Part shown: piece after piece, positions 1 to 12,158 of the stretch
Position numbering within the stretch: position 1 is the stretch's first letter
Layout: the number at the start of each line of letters is the position of its first letter
Assembly (NCBI RefSeq): GCF_016097555.1
Contig: NC_054702.1
Coordinates: forward strand, 75,784,679-75,848,678
DNA: 64,000 nt
Origin: Gigantopelta aegis
Lineage: Eukaryota > Mollusca > Gastropoda > Neomphalida > Peltospiridae
Direction: 5' to 3'
Notes under the pieces: generated by a model
Databases searched by the model: none
Told to the model about the DNA's origin: nothing
Seen by the model: the letters and a program-made list of their open reading frames with translations, nothing else
Program-made: the position numbers and the translations under genes

Positions 1-33
1 CAATTAATAAAACACATCAGGGTTGAAAATTAA

Positions 34-115
34 CATGAATGAATATTTAATGACACCCCAGCACAAAAATCGGCTATTGGGTGTCACAAATGGTAAGTAT
101 ATGAAACATAAAAAC
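34..115 (-). mobile_element. SINE 3' module, (ATTC)n-tailed type
   Basis: On the minus strand: CGGCTATTGGGTGTCA mirrored as the block ending in GGGGTGTCATTAAATATTCATTC. The same tail occurs at 7150-7255, 18412-18500 and 21378-21460. Head not found; truncated. Confidence 0.6.
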
Positions 116-574
116 CATGGTCAGCAGGATGTTAGTGGCCCTTCTCAAATTCAACTAGCCCTCCAATTTAACTGCACAGCGAAAATAAAAACTAGAATTT
201 TCTTTGTTGAATAACAAACATATATAATAATAACCATGTACATGTATATAGTTTGTTTGTGTCAAAAGGAAAACTATGAATTGGCATGTAACCTCATAAT
301 GAATAAAGTTAAAATTCATATTAAAAATTTTAAACCCATACCAACCCAAATAACATTTTTGAAAAAAAAAGAAATCCATTATTAAAAAAATATGTCTTTG
401 CAAATTACCATTTAATGATACAGATTAAATATAATTTTTAATACAGGTGTATAGAAAAGTGCTGGAACAGCCAATTTGTGCAGCTTCACTTGCATTGTCC
501 CTGAAGTAATCGATAATGCAGTACAAAGAGACTAAAGCCTTAAAAGTTTGAACTGTGCGTGTTTTAGTAATTTA

Positions 575-665
575 ATCTGGGAGTGGCAGTCCTCTTTATG
601 GTGATGCAAGAGGGAAGAACTCTCCAGTAAAGGATTTCTTTAGGAGTGGCTGTCCTATAGACAAG
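575..665 (+). repeat. Dispersed repeat D, copy 1
   Basis: GAGTGGCAGTCCTC...GGAGTGGCTGTCCTA here corresponds to GAGTGGCAGACCTC...GGAAGTGGCGGTCCTC at 8068-8155, with the same spacing and a shared purine-rich middle (GCAAGAGGGA / GCAGGAGGGA). Class unknown. Confidence 0.5.
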
Positions 666-2450
666 GCACTAGATAAATATTTATGGAATCATCCACTATT
701 TCGCCAAATACCCATTCGACTGCACTGTGCAGAGATCCGGCCCTGATCTCATATTATGGTTTTGTCGTTTAGATTACCTTGGATGTTCCATCAATTTCCT
801 TGTATCAGAAAATATTTAATCTATGCAGTTTTATATAAAAAAAAATTATAATTTACACCAGAAAAAAAGGTTCTTTCAGATGATATGGGTTTACAATTTA
901 ATAAATTAATATGTTTTTTATATGAATTTTATATTTACATGCCAATTAATAGGACTTTTGGAATTAATCCCTGTAGTAATGGACAATTTCATTGTTATTG
1001 TGAGTTAAAACTACAAGATAAATTTTGATTTTGTCCCAAAATAAAATACTAGTAAGCTAATTAAATAGGATTAATTTGTACCGTAACATTTAATAATGTC
1101 AAAAAGTAGGTCTACTAGATAATTATGGCGTATCCAGTCCATTACAATAAGCCGATGACTTTAAAAAAACACAATTCAAGTGTCTGCAATACGTTTTGAG
1201 CTACATTTGTTTACAGCCTCAGACCAAAATCGTAGAAGCTGAGACAGAGTCTGGTCAGTCTGGTGCTGTCAAAATATAGAACATGTTCTATAATATCGTT
1301 TACTGTCAGATTTGTTGTTCGCGCTAGCAAAGATGCAGTGTGTTTGTCACATTGATCATTCAGTTCCAGTATGTTTCTTATCTAACTGGTAGTACCATAC
1401 TTGCCAGACTCTAAAATCGATGATCGATGATAATTATAAACCCTGACACATTAGATCATTCTATACCCTGTACTAGCCTCCATTTTATTTTTTATTTTTT
1501 TTTAATAATTCACATTTCCAGTTTGGCTTGATATGAAAAGAAAAGGAAAAGTGTTCTGGCAAAAAATTATTCTATTTTTGTGTATAATTTGTTCAAACAT
1601 TGATTAAGATATAAATAAAACAGCAATACTCATCCATATTGCAGAATGTCATCTGCTCACAGGGTTAAAAATGATACTTTCTCAAGGTTACTTTTTTAAT
1701 CATACGTACATACAAAACAGATCTCCAACTAGTAGTTCTAGACAGATTAACAAAAGAACAAGCAAGTACTGTTATTTTAAAACAATATTTTAACACCCAT
1801 ATTAAGCCCCTAAATTTTGTAGGGGGGGGGGGGGTCCCAAAATTCTAAAAAGGGCATAACTGAGTTTACCATACACAAATGATCTCCATATTGGGCAGGA
1901 GGGGGGGGGGGGGGGGGGCAGGTGCATGTTGCCCTGGAAATCTCCGATATATAAAAATGCTCACAAACATGTTTTCATGACAATTTAGTGTTGTTTGGCT
2001 ACTGTTCTGTTTGGAACATTGTGTGTGATACATTTGTGCAGTTAAAAAAAGCACTTCAAACGGATGGGTGGGGGTCATGGGTCCCCGATCTGGATCCGCC
2101 AATGCCAAAATTTAACACGCTGCTATAAAAATAAAACATTATTGTTTCCAAAGCACTTTTTCTTTTTAACATGCCAAACCAAACTGGAATCATTACAAAA
2201 ATAATAAATAAATAATAACTAAATAAATAAAAACTAAAGAAACATAAAGAAAAAAAATGAGAAAGACGAAAAAACCGAAGAAAAAAAAGTGATGAAGAAA
2301 ATTTGGGGGAAACTTTGGAATAACATTGGTGCCAATCAAACCATATTAGGTTACCTTCCTTTGCACTGTCAATTTTCTTAACGCTAGTTTACTCGTATTC
2401 GGTTTGGATAGCACAATAGCATTATTACGTGTTAAGTATATTGAGCTTAC

Positions 2451-2543
2451 CTGATCTTCCGTAACTTTGTACACATAGTAGACAATTCCTACAAGCCAGA
2501 CCCCTGCAATTAGCAGTAGCAACCGAAACTTTCGCCGAACCAT
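2451..2543 (-). CDS. First coding exon, GALNT2-like GalNAc-transferase
   Basis: The ATG at 2543 (context GCCGATGG) opens a 31-codon exon ending at the strong donor GATCAG|GTAAGCTC. The peptide starts MVRRKFRLLLL and continues AGVWLVGIVYYVYKVTEDQ: a short basic cytoplasmic tail, then one membrane segment (about residues 7-25) with no cleavage site, the layout of a type II Golgi protein. The basic start plus W-L/V-L/V-G-I-x-Y-Y-x-Y resembles polypeptide N-acetylgalactosaminyltransferase 2, which starts mucin-type O-glycosylation in the Golgi. The catalytic exons would lie beyond the left edge. The 31 residues support a type II membrane enzyme well but only suggest the family. Confidence 0.6.
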
Positions 2544-2918
2544 CGGCAGACTTGAAGTGTGTGGCCTAAAACCGACATCCCACGGATCCGGGAGCAGTTA
2601 TTGTGAATTTGGCGAATCAGTGATTTAATGGGAACGAGACAAATAAGCGCTATACTCCACGACACGACAAACGGCACATACGAATATGGCTATAAGTTAT
2701 AACTTGTGGGTTGAATACAGTTTTGTATTTATGTAACCTATAACAGTGGTACACCTGAAGTAATAAACTATGTGTAGTAATAGATTAGGTAACACAGTAA
2801 TTTATGCTACCGATTTATAAACTTTCCTGAATCCAGTAATGTGTTTGCAAGCAGAGAATCCAAATACTATACTGTTTAAAACATTGTGTAGTTTTTTGTT
2901 GTTGTTGCAAACATAAGG

Positions 2919-3155
2919 ATCTATAGTCCGTCCCACAGGGAATGCCATTTTTTCATACAATGGGATTTACTACAAATTATTTATTTCTGATCTGACTGAT
3001 TTGTAAACTGCACACATTATTATATTTATTATTATTATTATTATTTTTTTTTTTTTTTTTGATATTTCCAAAACACTTTTAATTTTAGTGAAATTATATC
3101 TTAAAAAAAAAAAATATATATATATAGGCCTAGAATGATGGGACGGACTATAGAT
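2919..3155. mobile_element. MITE-like element with 17-bp TIRs
   Basis: ATCTATAGTCCGTCCCA (2919-2935) recurs as a perfect inverted copy at 3139-3155. The 237-bp interior is AT-rich with poly-T and poly-A runs and codes for nothing. A diverged copy of the terminus (CTATAATCCGTTCCATCCC) is at 3972-3990. Confidence 0.7.
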
Positions 3156-4619
3156 GACGCACGGTTTTTTAAAACTGTAGTATGTGCTGCACAACAAGGA
3201 ATTTTGTAAATTTAAACAATCTTTCTCACACCTATTATTAGCAAATTTAAATCTTTTGTAGCCACACAGATTATTATTCCAATTATTTGCATGCATTTGT
3301 ATGTTAAAGACCCAGGTGGTACACAGTTTTTGCAGCCTATAATGTATACATTGTATAATGTTGTTTTTACAAAACAGGAATCTTCTCGCCTATTTCAGTT
3401 AAAAAAATGAAAACCTTGGACTGCTAAATCGAATATGAACCGCAAGGTGAATTATGCTATTTATACATGCATATTGTGATCTATACAAAATGTTCTGAAC
3501 TTTATACGTGGACCAGACATCAAACCTCAGAAATAGGACTTTACATAAAGAACCAATACAAATACGGCATGCCGAATGTCTAGACATCTTAGAGTCAGTC
3601 ACCTGTAGCAGACGGAAATTCAACATATTCCCGATTCACGCACTTATGAACGTTTTTTGTTTTTGAAGTCTGAGAGAAGCACAAGGTTTGGAGAGTCAGG
3701 AGTTTTGTAACAGACGAAACCAACTAAAACCGTCATACTACAATAGATACAATATAAATACCTGCAACAGAAGATTAAAACAAAGACCAAACGCTACCTC
3801 ACACCAAGAACGGTAACAATATATATGTTTAAAATCTCCAAATATGCAGCAGTTACTAACAGATCTACCCAACAAGTACATACCACTAGGGCACAACATA
3901 CTTACATGAATTACATGGATTGTGACAGAGAGTTAGTAAAAGAGAAACACCATTACATTCAACATATGAACCTATAATCCGTTCCATCCCAATACAATTA
4001 TTTTTTTTTTTGGGGGGGGGGGGATTGGGTTTTTTTTGGGGGGGGGGTGTTTTGTAAATAATTTCAGTTTGATTTGAAATAAGAAGAAATGATAATAATA
4101 AAAAAAATATTATTTTTGTGTGCAATTTAGAAAACAATCAGCTCAGAAATAAATAACTTGTAGTACATTTCATAGTATGAAAAAGGCGTTTTCAGTGGGA
4201 CAAACGTCTGGGTGTTTTTCCAGATGAAGACCAGTAGTCAGGTCGTTACATACAACATAAAATAATTCAAAACAAACATATCACCAGACAACTGACGCAA
4301 AGATAATAAATCTGTCATCAAGCAAGTTGACAGTTCTAACCTTTTTCTGTCCCCCTTTTTTATGAATTGTCCAAATGCAAATCATCACTATATGACTATG
4401 ACTTGTTGGTGTGTACATATTATGTAAATTTATAAATATATGTCATATAATTGTTTGTATATATATGAATATGCAGGGATTTTCGATTATGGTAGCCCCA
4501 CTCCCATGGCTATTGATATTCAATGTAGGGTTAGTAAATAACTACTATTGCCATGCCCGATGGCTAGTGAAAACAAACATTCTGAGAGTACTGCTATGAA
4601 AGTTAAAGTTGGCCAGTAA

Positions 4620-5285
4620 CAGTACATGATAAAGCTATATACAAAAGTTCATCTCACTATCTTCAGTCATTGCAAAAGAAAAGTCAGGAAAACAAATGTT
4701 CATATCTCTTAAGTTCAAGGGCCACAACTCCATCGAAAATAGGGTAATTGCCATAAAAGTCAAACTTGATCTATAACAGTACATGTTAAAGCTATACACA
4801 AAATTTCAGCTCAATATCTCACCTCCAAGTTCAAAGCCCATAACCCCTTTAAAAATGGGTAAATCGTCATGAAAAAGTTTGTTTTGTTTAACGACACCAC
4901 TAGAGCACATTGATTTATTAATCACCGGCCATTAGATGTCAAAAATCGCCATGAAAGTCAATTGTGATCTGTAACAATACACGACAAAGCTATACAGAAA
5001 ATTTCGGGTCAATATCTCAAGGCCTTCTGAAAAAAAGTCCGGCAAACAAATTTTTCACATCTCCTAAGTTCAAAATTCCGTCAAAAATGGATAAATCGCC
5101 ATGATCTGTAACAGTATATGATAACGCTATACACACAATTTCAGCTCAATATCTCAAGGCATTCTTAAAACAAACCATCCGGAAAACATAATGTGGGACA
5201 GACGGACGGGCGGATAGTCAGACAGCCGGACGGATGGACGGACGGACGGAAGAACGAAAATGAAACATATAGTCTCCTCCGGTTG
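4620..5285 (+). repeat. Tandem dispersed repeat E, about 3-4 units
   Basis: Degenerate units of about 160-170 bp share TGATCTGTAACAGTACATGA, AAAATTTCAGCTCAATATCT and AATGGGTAAATCGCCATGAA. The series ends in a (GGAC)n stretch at 5207-5250. A SINE tail is inserted at 4874-4941. A reverse-oriented copy is at 10235-10405. Confidence 0.7.
4874..4941 (-). mobile_element. SINE A tail fragment inside repeat E
   Basis: Starts AAGTTTGTTTTGTTTAACGA and ends ATTAGATGTC, the reversed last 70 bp of the SINE. It interrupts a repeat E unit, so it is the later insertion. Confidence 0.75.
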
Positions 5286-5334
5286 GACCAGTCGTGGCTA
5301 GTCAAGTTTTAAAATCACTGATCCCATGGCTAGT

Positions 5335-5576
5335 CCCGTCGGTGGGCCCATTGGGCTATTTCACGTTCCAGCCAGTGCACCACGACTGGTATATAAAATG
5401 CCGTGGTATGTGCTATCCTGTCTGTGAGATGGTGCATATAAAAGATCCCTTGCTGGTAATAGAAAAATGTAGAGGGTTTTCTCTTTAAGACTATATGTCA
5501 AAATTACCAAATGTTTGACATTCAATAACCGATAAATCAATGTTCTCTAGTGGTGTCTTTAAACAAAACAAACTTT
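5335..5576 (+). mobile_element. SINE A, 5'-truncated
   Basis: Begins in the core at CCCGTCGGTGGGCCCATTGG and runs to the AAACAAAACAAACTTT end. The A and B boxes of the tRNA head are missing. Confidence 0.85.
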
Positions 5577-6324
5577 AGCTATGACCATGGCTAGTGTATT
5601 TTATAAAAATTCAAGAAACGCCGGAATATGTCTTTGTTTTCATATATTATTATTATTATTATTATTGTTATTATTATTATTATTGTAATATATCCATGTA
5701 AGTATTAATCCGCTGTATAACCAAGCCACATGAATGTATAATGTGATCTGTAAATGTGGCAATTCATGAAATAAATAATTTTAAAAAAGAAGAAAAAAGA
5801 AGAAGAAACAAACAGATGCGCGATAGAATATGTCCAAAAATATACTGAATGTCCTGGATATCATTACATGAATATAAGATATTCTATTATCTATTCTCAA
5901 GTTATAAGGTAGAGAAACAATTATTAATGAATCCGACACGGGTAAAGCCGTTATTATTACGATTCTGATTACTATAATGATAAAATGTTGGAACAAGTGA
6001 TTCATCTGTAGATCTTTTATGTTTATTTACTTTTTACTTTTATTATTATTATTTTATTTTTTATTTTTTTATTATTTTTTTTTTTAATTTTTTTTTTGGG
6101 GGGGCGCAACATCCTTTTATTATTGATATTGCATATTTTTGGGTCCGCATCATTCTTTGATTATGGTTATTGAATATTTGTGTCAACGCACTTTATTGTT
6201 GTTAAATGCTTTGGGTAAGTTATGTATTGACGTTAAATGCATGTTTTGGGAGCATATGGATTATGAACAAATGGAACTTACACCTTATACAATACAGGGA
6301 CTGATACAAAATTGTTTCTAGGGA

Positions 6325-6710
6325 GACCGGCCTCGGTGGCGTCGTGGCAGGCCATCGGTCTTCAGGCTGGTAGGTACTGGGTTTGGATCCCAGTCGAGGC
6401 ATGGGATTTTTAATCCAGATACCGACTCCAAACCCTGAGTGAGTGCTCCGCAAGGCTCAATGGGTAGGTGTAAACCACTTACACCGACCAGTGATCCATA
6501 ACTGGTTCAACAAAGGCCATGGTTTGTGCTATCCTGCCTGTGGGAAGCGCAAATAAAAGATCCCTTGCTGCCTGTCGTAAAAAAAGAGTAGCCTATGTTT
6601 CCTCTAAAAACAATGTCAGAATGACCATATGTTTGACGTCCAATAGCCGATGATAAGATTAAAAATCAATGTGCTCTAGTGGCGTCGTTAAATAAAACAA
6701 ACTTTACTTT
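6325..6710 (+). mobile_element. SINE B, near full length
   Basis: Head CCGGCCTCGGTGGCGTCGTG with a B-box-like GGTTTGGATCCCAGTCGAGG, then a body sharing TATCCTGCCTGTGGGAAGCG and GATCCCTTGCTGC with SINE A, and the tail GGCGTCGTTAAATAAAACAA. Other copies: 20358-20752, and the head of 13492-13880. Confidence 0.88.
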
Positions 6711-6904
6711 TTTGTTTTTAGGGAAAGGGTGTAATATTAAAATATGACATCTACAGTATTCAACGATAGCGTGCTACTTTAAAAAAAAAGGGTACCTACG
6801 GTATTCAAAAGTACACTGACGTTCATTTTATATTTCAATACCTCCCCTGCCCCCCCCCCCCTCCGAAACATCAAGCCGATCAAGATATTACATGTACCGC
6901 ACTA

Positions 6905-7640
6905 AACTCAAATACAATATTCACTATTTCTTTCAATGTAAAAAATATGAGCAACTAAAGCAGGTTCTTTGAAGCTCAGTTTTTGGGCCTCTTTGGGAAA
7001 GCTTCTAAAATATCCGCAACATTATATAAAATTATGCTATGCAAAACTGCCAAGCATGGATATAAATATGTGGTTAACTGATATAGTAGATACTTTAAAC
7101 AAATTAGATATTGGCAATTATTGGTTGAATAAAAAATATAAACAAGAATGCATTCGTTCATATTGCATAATTTGACAACCAATAGCCGATGTATTTTTCG
7201 TGCTGGGGTGTCGTTAAATATTCATTCATTCATTCATTCGTTCATTCATATTGTATCTCAAAGGTTAAAATATCAATACAGACAAGCATGGAACGATAAT
7301 TTAAATAGCTATCCAAAATGTATTTCCTATAGAATATTCAAATCAACACATTCATGCCAAAAATATCTTTTTCATTTACCGGAGAAACTATGGACAGTCT
7401 ACATTCGATTCCGGACTAGTAATCATTATTTACCAGTTGAAACTAGCCGATGGCAACACATTGAAAGACAAGACAGAATATGTCCTCTTTGTAATACTGC
7501 TTTAAGTAACGAATATCATTATTTATTCCAGTGTCCTTATTTTACAAATGAAAGATCAACATATCTAAACAGATAATACTACAACAGACGCAACACCTTC
7601 AAATTTTATTAGCTATTTAATTCTACGAAGTTATCAACTA
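6905..7640 (+). pseudogene. Degenerate non-LTR retrotransposon, C-terminal RT part
   Basis: Two pieces of one frame are visible. The first (about 6970-7145) reads ...FWASLGKLLKYPQHYIKLCY, the region after the reverse transcriptase core where LINEs carry a GELGRYPL-like motif. The second (about 7256-7576) reads QYRQAWNDNLNSYPKCISYR and ends with the zinc-knuckle-like CPLCNTALSNEYHYLFQCPY (C-x2-C, H, C), typical of LINE C-termini. The SINE at 7150-7255 splits them. No RT catalytic YADD motif is present, so this is a 5'-truncated, dead copy. The hairpin TCACCGTTTGGTGA with AATAAA after it (7910-7936) may be its 3' end. Confidence 0.7.
7150..7255 (+). mobile_element. SINE with (ATTC)n tail nested in the LINE
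   Basis: A short element, ACCAATAGCCGATG to GTGTCGTTAAATATTC, with (ATTC)n, flanked by TTCATATTG on both sides (7155-7163 and about 7245-7253), which looks like a target-site duplication. Confidence 0.65.
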
Positions 7641-8067
7641 CAAATAAATTATGTGCGTTCTTCGGTGTAATTACACCGTTTTTAAAAACATGTATATTAT
7701 ATAATTATATCCAGTGTATTATTATATTATATTATATGTATCACGTCTATAGTACACTGCTGTCTTTAAAATTATTCTTATATAATAATTATACCCATTT
7801 ATGTATTATTGCTATTGTTATATACCATAATTAATTATTATATAACATAAATTGTTAATAGTACACAGCAGCTGTCAATATATATGTCTGTAAACCACCT
7901 CAGTGTATCACCGTTTGGTGATCTGAGAGAAATAAAGTTATGTTCTGTTACATGTACAACCTGTAAATTTACTACTGCTACAGTGATCCATGAGTGCATG
8001 TCATCACAGCAGTATATATTCCATCGTACTCTATCCTGTGCAAGTTTGTGTTTTCTAAGGCAGACTT

Positions 8068-8155
8068 GTGAGTGGCAGACCTCCTACGGGTATTGCAGGA
8101 GGGATGAAACATCCTGTTACACATCGCCTGGGAAGTGGCGGTCCTCCTAAGGACG
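8068..8155 (+). repeat. Dispersed repeat D, copy 2
   Basis: Matches 575-665 in order and spacing. It is followed by the hairpin 8169-8245, which copy 1 lacks. Confidence 0.5.
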
Positions 8156-8168
8156 AGCACCCGATAGG

Positions 8169-8245
8169 TAGCTCGAGTGTCCTCTAGCGTTAGTTTAGTA
8201 TATTTCTCACATATAATAGAATAACGCTAGAGGGCACTCCAGCTA
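8169..8245. repeat. Foldback hairpin, 24-bp arms
   Basis: TAGCTCGAGTGTCCTCTAGC at 8169 and its inverted partner at 8222-8245 (TAACGCTAGAGGGCACTCC) pair with about 21 of 24 matches around a 29-bp AT-rich loop. Confidence 0.7.
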
Positions 8246-8856
8246 CTGATAGTGGATCATTGCATGGACGCAATCACGACTTTACATAACGTCCTTTCGA
8301 CTCTGTCTTATGCAGATACGATTTTGATATCGGAATACGGTTTTGTCTTTCATATAGACGAAATATCTTTAGTGATCTCAATAATAAAATTAAAACTATT
8401 TGTGTCCAAAAATATATTAAACAAACACGTCGTTTTGATACAAAAGAGTAATGGTTTGACAGCACATGTACTATCTTAGCTTGTTTTCATTTATCTCTAG
8501 TTTATATAATATTATTATCCTGTTTTATATAATAATATTATTATTATCTTCTTTTCCCCAATTTTATTGTTATCAAAATAAATTTGTATATAAATTTTAT
8601 ATATACATATTTGTATACATTACTATTACATTTATGTAATTGTCGCCATTATTAATATATATAGTAGAGGGTCTACTACGTTAGCAAATCTGCCCAATCC
8701 GTTTGTTGTTTATGCAATAAATTATGGTTTCAATCAAAAGCAAATGAATTACATGTAGTTATATTAGCAACTTATTACTCCACCTGTAGTCTCCACAGGG
8801 GTGAACAATCATCCGATAAATTTTACAACCACAACTATACCTTGTAAATACGAATT

Positions 8857-8857
<1 letters not shown>

Positions 8858-8907
<50 letters not shown>
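8858..8907 (+). repeat. (GA)n microsatellite
   Basis: About 25 pure GA units. The neighbouring open frame is an artefact of the repeat. Confidence 0.95.
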
Positions 8908-8910
<3 letters not shown>

Positions 8911-9009
8911 TTACAACATTCGCTACAGACTGAGTTCACGCAATAGCTACGAAAATCAACTTGGTCCACTGCGTTCGCACAAAACCACCACAAATTGAGT
9001 TCACATAAG

Positions 9010-9232
9010 TGCGTGTAACGAGGCACGTGAGTGGTAAAAGAGCTCGCTTGAGGTGGCCTGCTATGAAGTAGAGGTAGTCTGTATGACGAGCAGGTTTCTT
9101 CTTTCAGTGATATGTTGCCCTTGAAATGATATGTTTAAATAGCCATACGTTAGACGCCAAATATTCATAGTTTAATATGAGCTGAGGTGTCTCATTAAAC
9201 GAATTCCTGTTTTTCTTTCTATCTCTGTTATC
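9010..9232 (+). mobile_element. Old SINE relic
   Basis: GTGAGTGGTAAAAGAGCTCG resembles a tRNA head. AGCCATACGTTAGACGCCAA and GTGTCTCATTAAACGAATTC correspond to the SINE tail positions. Strongly diverged. Confidence 0.5.
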
Positions 9233-9490
9233 TGTCTGCCTATTTGTTTTCTATTATCACACTCGTTCATTCTGTTGAATAACTTTTGAATATGTAATAA
9301 TTTCCTATTTATATGCAAATTAATTATTGTTTTTATCACAAATTAATTAATTAAACATATGATGTTACTTGGTGAAGAGAGGGTTGAAACATTGTGCCGC
9401 AGAGACCGTATGCAAATGTTTATAGGACCTCCACCCCCACCCCCACCCCCACTTCGGTAGACTCGATAAGATATGTCTTGTTCCAGTCAC

Positions 9491-9824
9491 TGGGGGCAGA
9501 ACGTAGCCCAGTGGTACAGCGCTCACTTGATGCGCGATCGGTGTGAGATCAATCCCCGTCGGTGGCCCCATTGCGCTATTTCTCGTTCCAGCCAGTGCAC
9601 CACGACTGGTATATCAAAGACCGTGGTATGTACTACCCTGTCTGTGGGATGGTGCATATAAAAGATCCCTTGCTGCTAAATGAAAAGAGTAGCCCATGAA
9701 GTGGCGACAGCGAGTTTCCTCTCTCATTATCTGTGTGGTCCTTAACCATATGTCTGACGCCATATAATCGTAAATAAAATGTGTTGAGTGCGTCGTTAAA
9801 TAAAACATTTCTTTCTTTCTTTCT
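9491..9824 (+). mobile_element. SINE A with (TTTC)n tail, full length
   Basis: Complete order: tRNA-like head (GCCCAGTGGTACAGCGCTCA, B-box region GTGTGAGATCAATCC), core CCAGTGCACCACGACTGGTA, GGGATGGTGCATATAAAAGA, then CATATGTCTGACGCCATATA and CGTCGTTAAATAAAACATTT with (CTTT)n. Confidence 0.92.
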
Positions 9825-10234
9825 GTTTTAACTGTCACCACGTAATCGTTCGATTCATATTTGTTTGGTCGATGACACGTTGCGCGAGTCTTCGCCATAT
9901 TGCGCGGTACACAATACACAATATATTACACTACTGCATAACAAATGTTACAGTATTCCCCGGGCGAGTGTGGTAAAAAATAGTGTTACTCGAACTCCCC
10001 CAAGATTTGCAAACATATGAAATAAGAGTGAACAAGAAGCATCAAATCGCGAAGTATGGAATCTTCATAAATTAACGATGAACCATAAAAAACTATAATC
10101 GTTGAAACACGTGTCGAAGCTTGACCGCATGTGTGCTTTGTGCGATATTAATAGACTCGCAGTCGTTTGTCTTTAGCTACAATACAGCTACAAGTATTGT
10201 TAGAGTCCACTTCCGATTCAACTGGAAGGGACTA

Positions 10235-10405
10235 AAGGATTTGTCTTCATCCGTTTGTCTGTCAGTTCGTCTGTCCGTCTATCCAATAAATATCCAACAT
10301 ATATAGTTTTTCGGATATTGAGTTGAAATTTTGTGCATAGTTTTATCATGGGAATTGTTCCATTTTTGTGAGATGTACGGCCCTTGAATTTAGGAGATGC
10401 GACGT
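10235..10405 (-). repeat. Repeat E, reverse copy
   Basis: Starts with a GTCC-rich run (CCGTTTGTCTGTCAGTTCGT), then GATATTGAGTTGAAATTTTG and TTTTATCATG, the complement of the 4.6-5.3 kb repeat. Confidence 0.65.
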
Positions 10406-10408
10406 CGT

Positions 10409-10592
10409 AGCCATTGCACCACGACTGGTATATCAAAGGCCGTGGTATGTGATATCCTGTCTGTGGGATGGAAAACGTAGCGGGATTCCTCTCTAAAACT
10501 GTATGTCAGAATTACCAAATGTTTGACATCCAATAGCCGATATTTAAAAATCAATGTGCTGTAGTGGTATCGTTAAACAAAACAAACAAAAT
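10409..10592 (+). mobile_element. SINE A, truncated and internally deleted
   Basis: Starts at CCATTGCACCACGACTGGTA. The stretch containing CATATAAAAGATCCCTTGC is missing, and it ends in AAACAAAACAAACAAAA. Confidence 0.8.
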
Positions 10593-10719
10593 GTGTTAGA
10601 CCCAATAGGGAATATGTATTGCTTTAGTAGTACTCTCGTTATTCTTATTGTAGCATGATTTAAAACAGCTATATCCACAAACAAAGTTTCAAATGCGCAT
10701 CCAAAGGTTTTAACTAAAG

Positions 10720-11041
10720 GCAGGACGTAGCCCAGTGGTAAAGCGCTCGCTCGATGCGCGGTCGGTCTGGGATCGATCCCCGTCGGTGGGTCCATTGGGC
10801 TATTTCTCGTTCCAGTTAGTGCACCACAACTGGTATATCAAAGGCCGTGGTATGTACTACCCTGTCTGTGGGATGGTGCATATAAAAGATCCCTTGCTGC
10901 TAATCGAAAAGAGTAGCCCATGAATTGGCGACAGCGGGTTTCCTTTCTCAATATATGTGTGGTCCATAACCATATGTCTGACGCCATATAATCGTAAATA
11001 AAATGTGCGTCGTTAAATAAAACATTTCTTTCTTTCTTTCC
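10720..11041 (+). mobile_element. SINE A with (TTTC)n tail, full length
   Basis: Head GGCAGGACGTAGCCCAGTGG with B box GGGATCGATCCCCGTCG. The tail is as at 9491 but lacks GTTGAGT before GCGTCGTTAAA. Confidence 0.92.
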
Positions 11042-11656
11042 AACAGTTTTAACTAGTCTATACTGAATTTGTAGCCTTTGGTAAAGATTGTTTTATTCAC
11101 AATGTAATATATCTGCGTAATAAAACTCTAACAAAAAAGTAAAATATAAAGCAGGCGTTTTATCAGTAAATCGGGATTCCCTGCATTTTGTTTGGTGGTT
11201 TAATGAAAACATACGAAGATAATTTAGGCAAAAATTCACCTTGACTTCCACAAACAGTAAGCTCAATTGAAATGTATTGAATATTATACATATATTCATT
11301 CTAAGAAAGAAAATATTGTATCTGTAACTAAGCTATAATTAGCCGAATACATATATGTCACAGTGGCTTCAAACTCTGGATAGTGCCTTTTAGTGAGTTC
11401 CCTCCCGTCCCAGTTCCAAAATGTACTCAACGTAAAAATAATACAGAATGTTCCATCTTGTTAAAACGCATATAAAATATGTTAACTGAAAGGACCAACC
11501 TAGATGACAGCACCGTTGTTGTTGTTTTGTTTATTTGATTAATTTATTATTATTATTATTGTTGTTGTTGTTGTTGTTGTTGTTGTTATCGCTGTTGTGA
11601 TCAGTCTACACTATTGTCTAAAACATTGTGTCATATAACTATCTCACTGTGAACGT

Positions 11657-11905
11657 TTAAAGTTTATTTTGCTTAACAGCACCACTAAAGCACATTGATT
11701 AATTAATCACCGACTATTAAGATTCAATCGTTGGATTTTGACTCGTAGCCTTCAGAGGAAACTCGCTACATATTTCCATTAGCAGCAAGGAATCTTTTAT
11801 ATGCAATTTCCAATAGACAGGACAACACATACCACAACTTTTGGCAAAAATCAATTCAGAGAATGAATCCCCCTAGGAGGTTCGATCCTTCGACCAAATC
11901 ACCTC
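11657..11905 (-). mobile_element. SINE, old diverged copy
   Basis: Reversed tail TTAACAGCACCACTAAAGCA, then TTAGCAGCAAGGAATCTTTT and CACATACCACAACTTTTGGC. The head (GAGGTTCGATCCTTCGACC) is not the usual SINE A head and resembles the copy at 42217-42497. Confidence 0.7.
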
Positions 11906-12158
11906 TATCGACTAAATTAAAACTGATTAAAATACATTTTGTTGCATAAAATAATTAGGCACAAGTAATCTAATTCATCGCTTCACGTACGCAAGCACAC
12001 CCCACACACATGTGTTAAGAAATCGGACTATGCACATATTCAAGACATAAATATAGTTTTAACTAAATATTTAAAACATGCAAATAATTTGCAGGGGACA
12101 ATATTTCAAATTCTCAGGTAACCGGTAGTCAGTTTACGTGATTTTACCACTGGGCCAA

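Larger units (their letters stand above)
1..2450 (-). other. Intron 1 of the GALNT2-like gene
   Basis: No exon could be recognised. It holds a SINE tail at 34-115, a dispersed repeat at about 575-665, and two poly-G runs (1822-1834, 13 G; 1901-1918, 18 G). The remainder is AT-rich. Confidence 0.55.
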
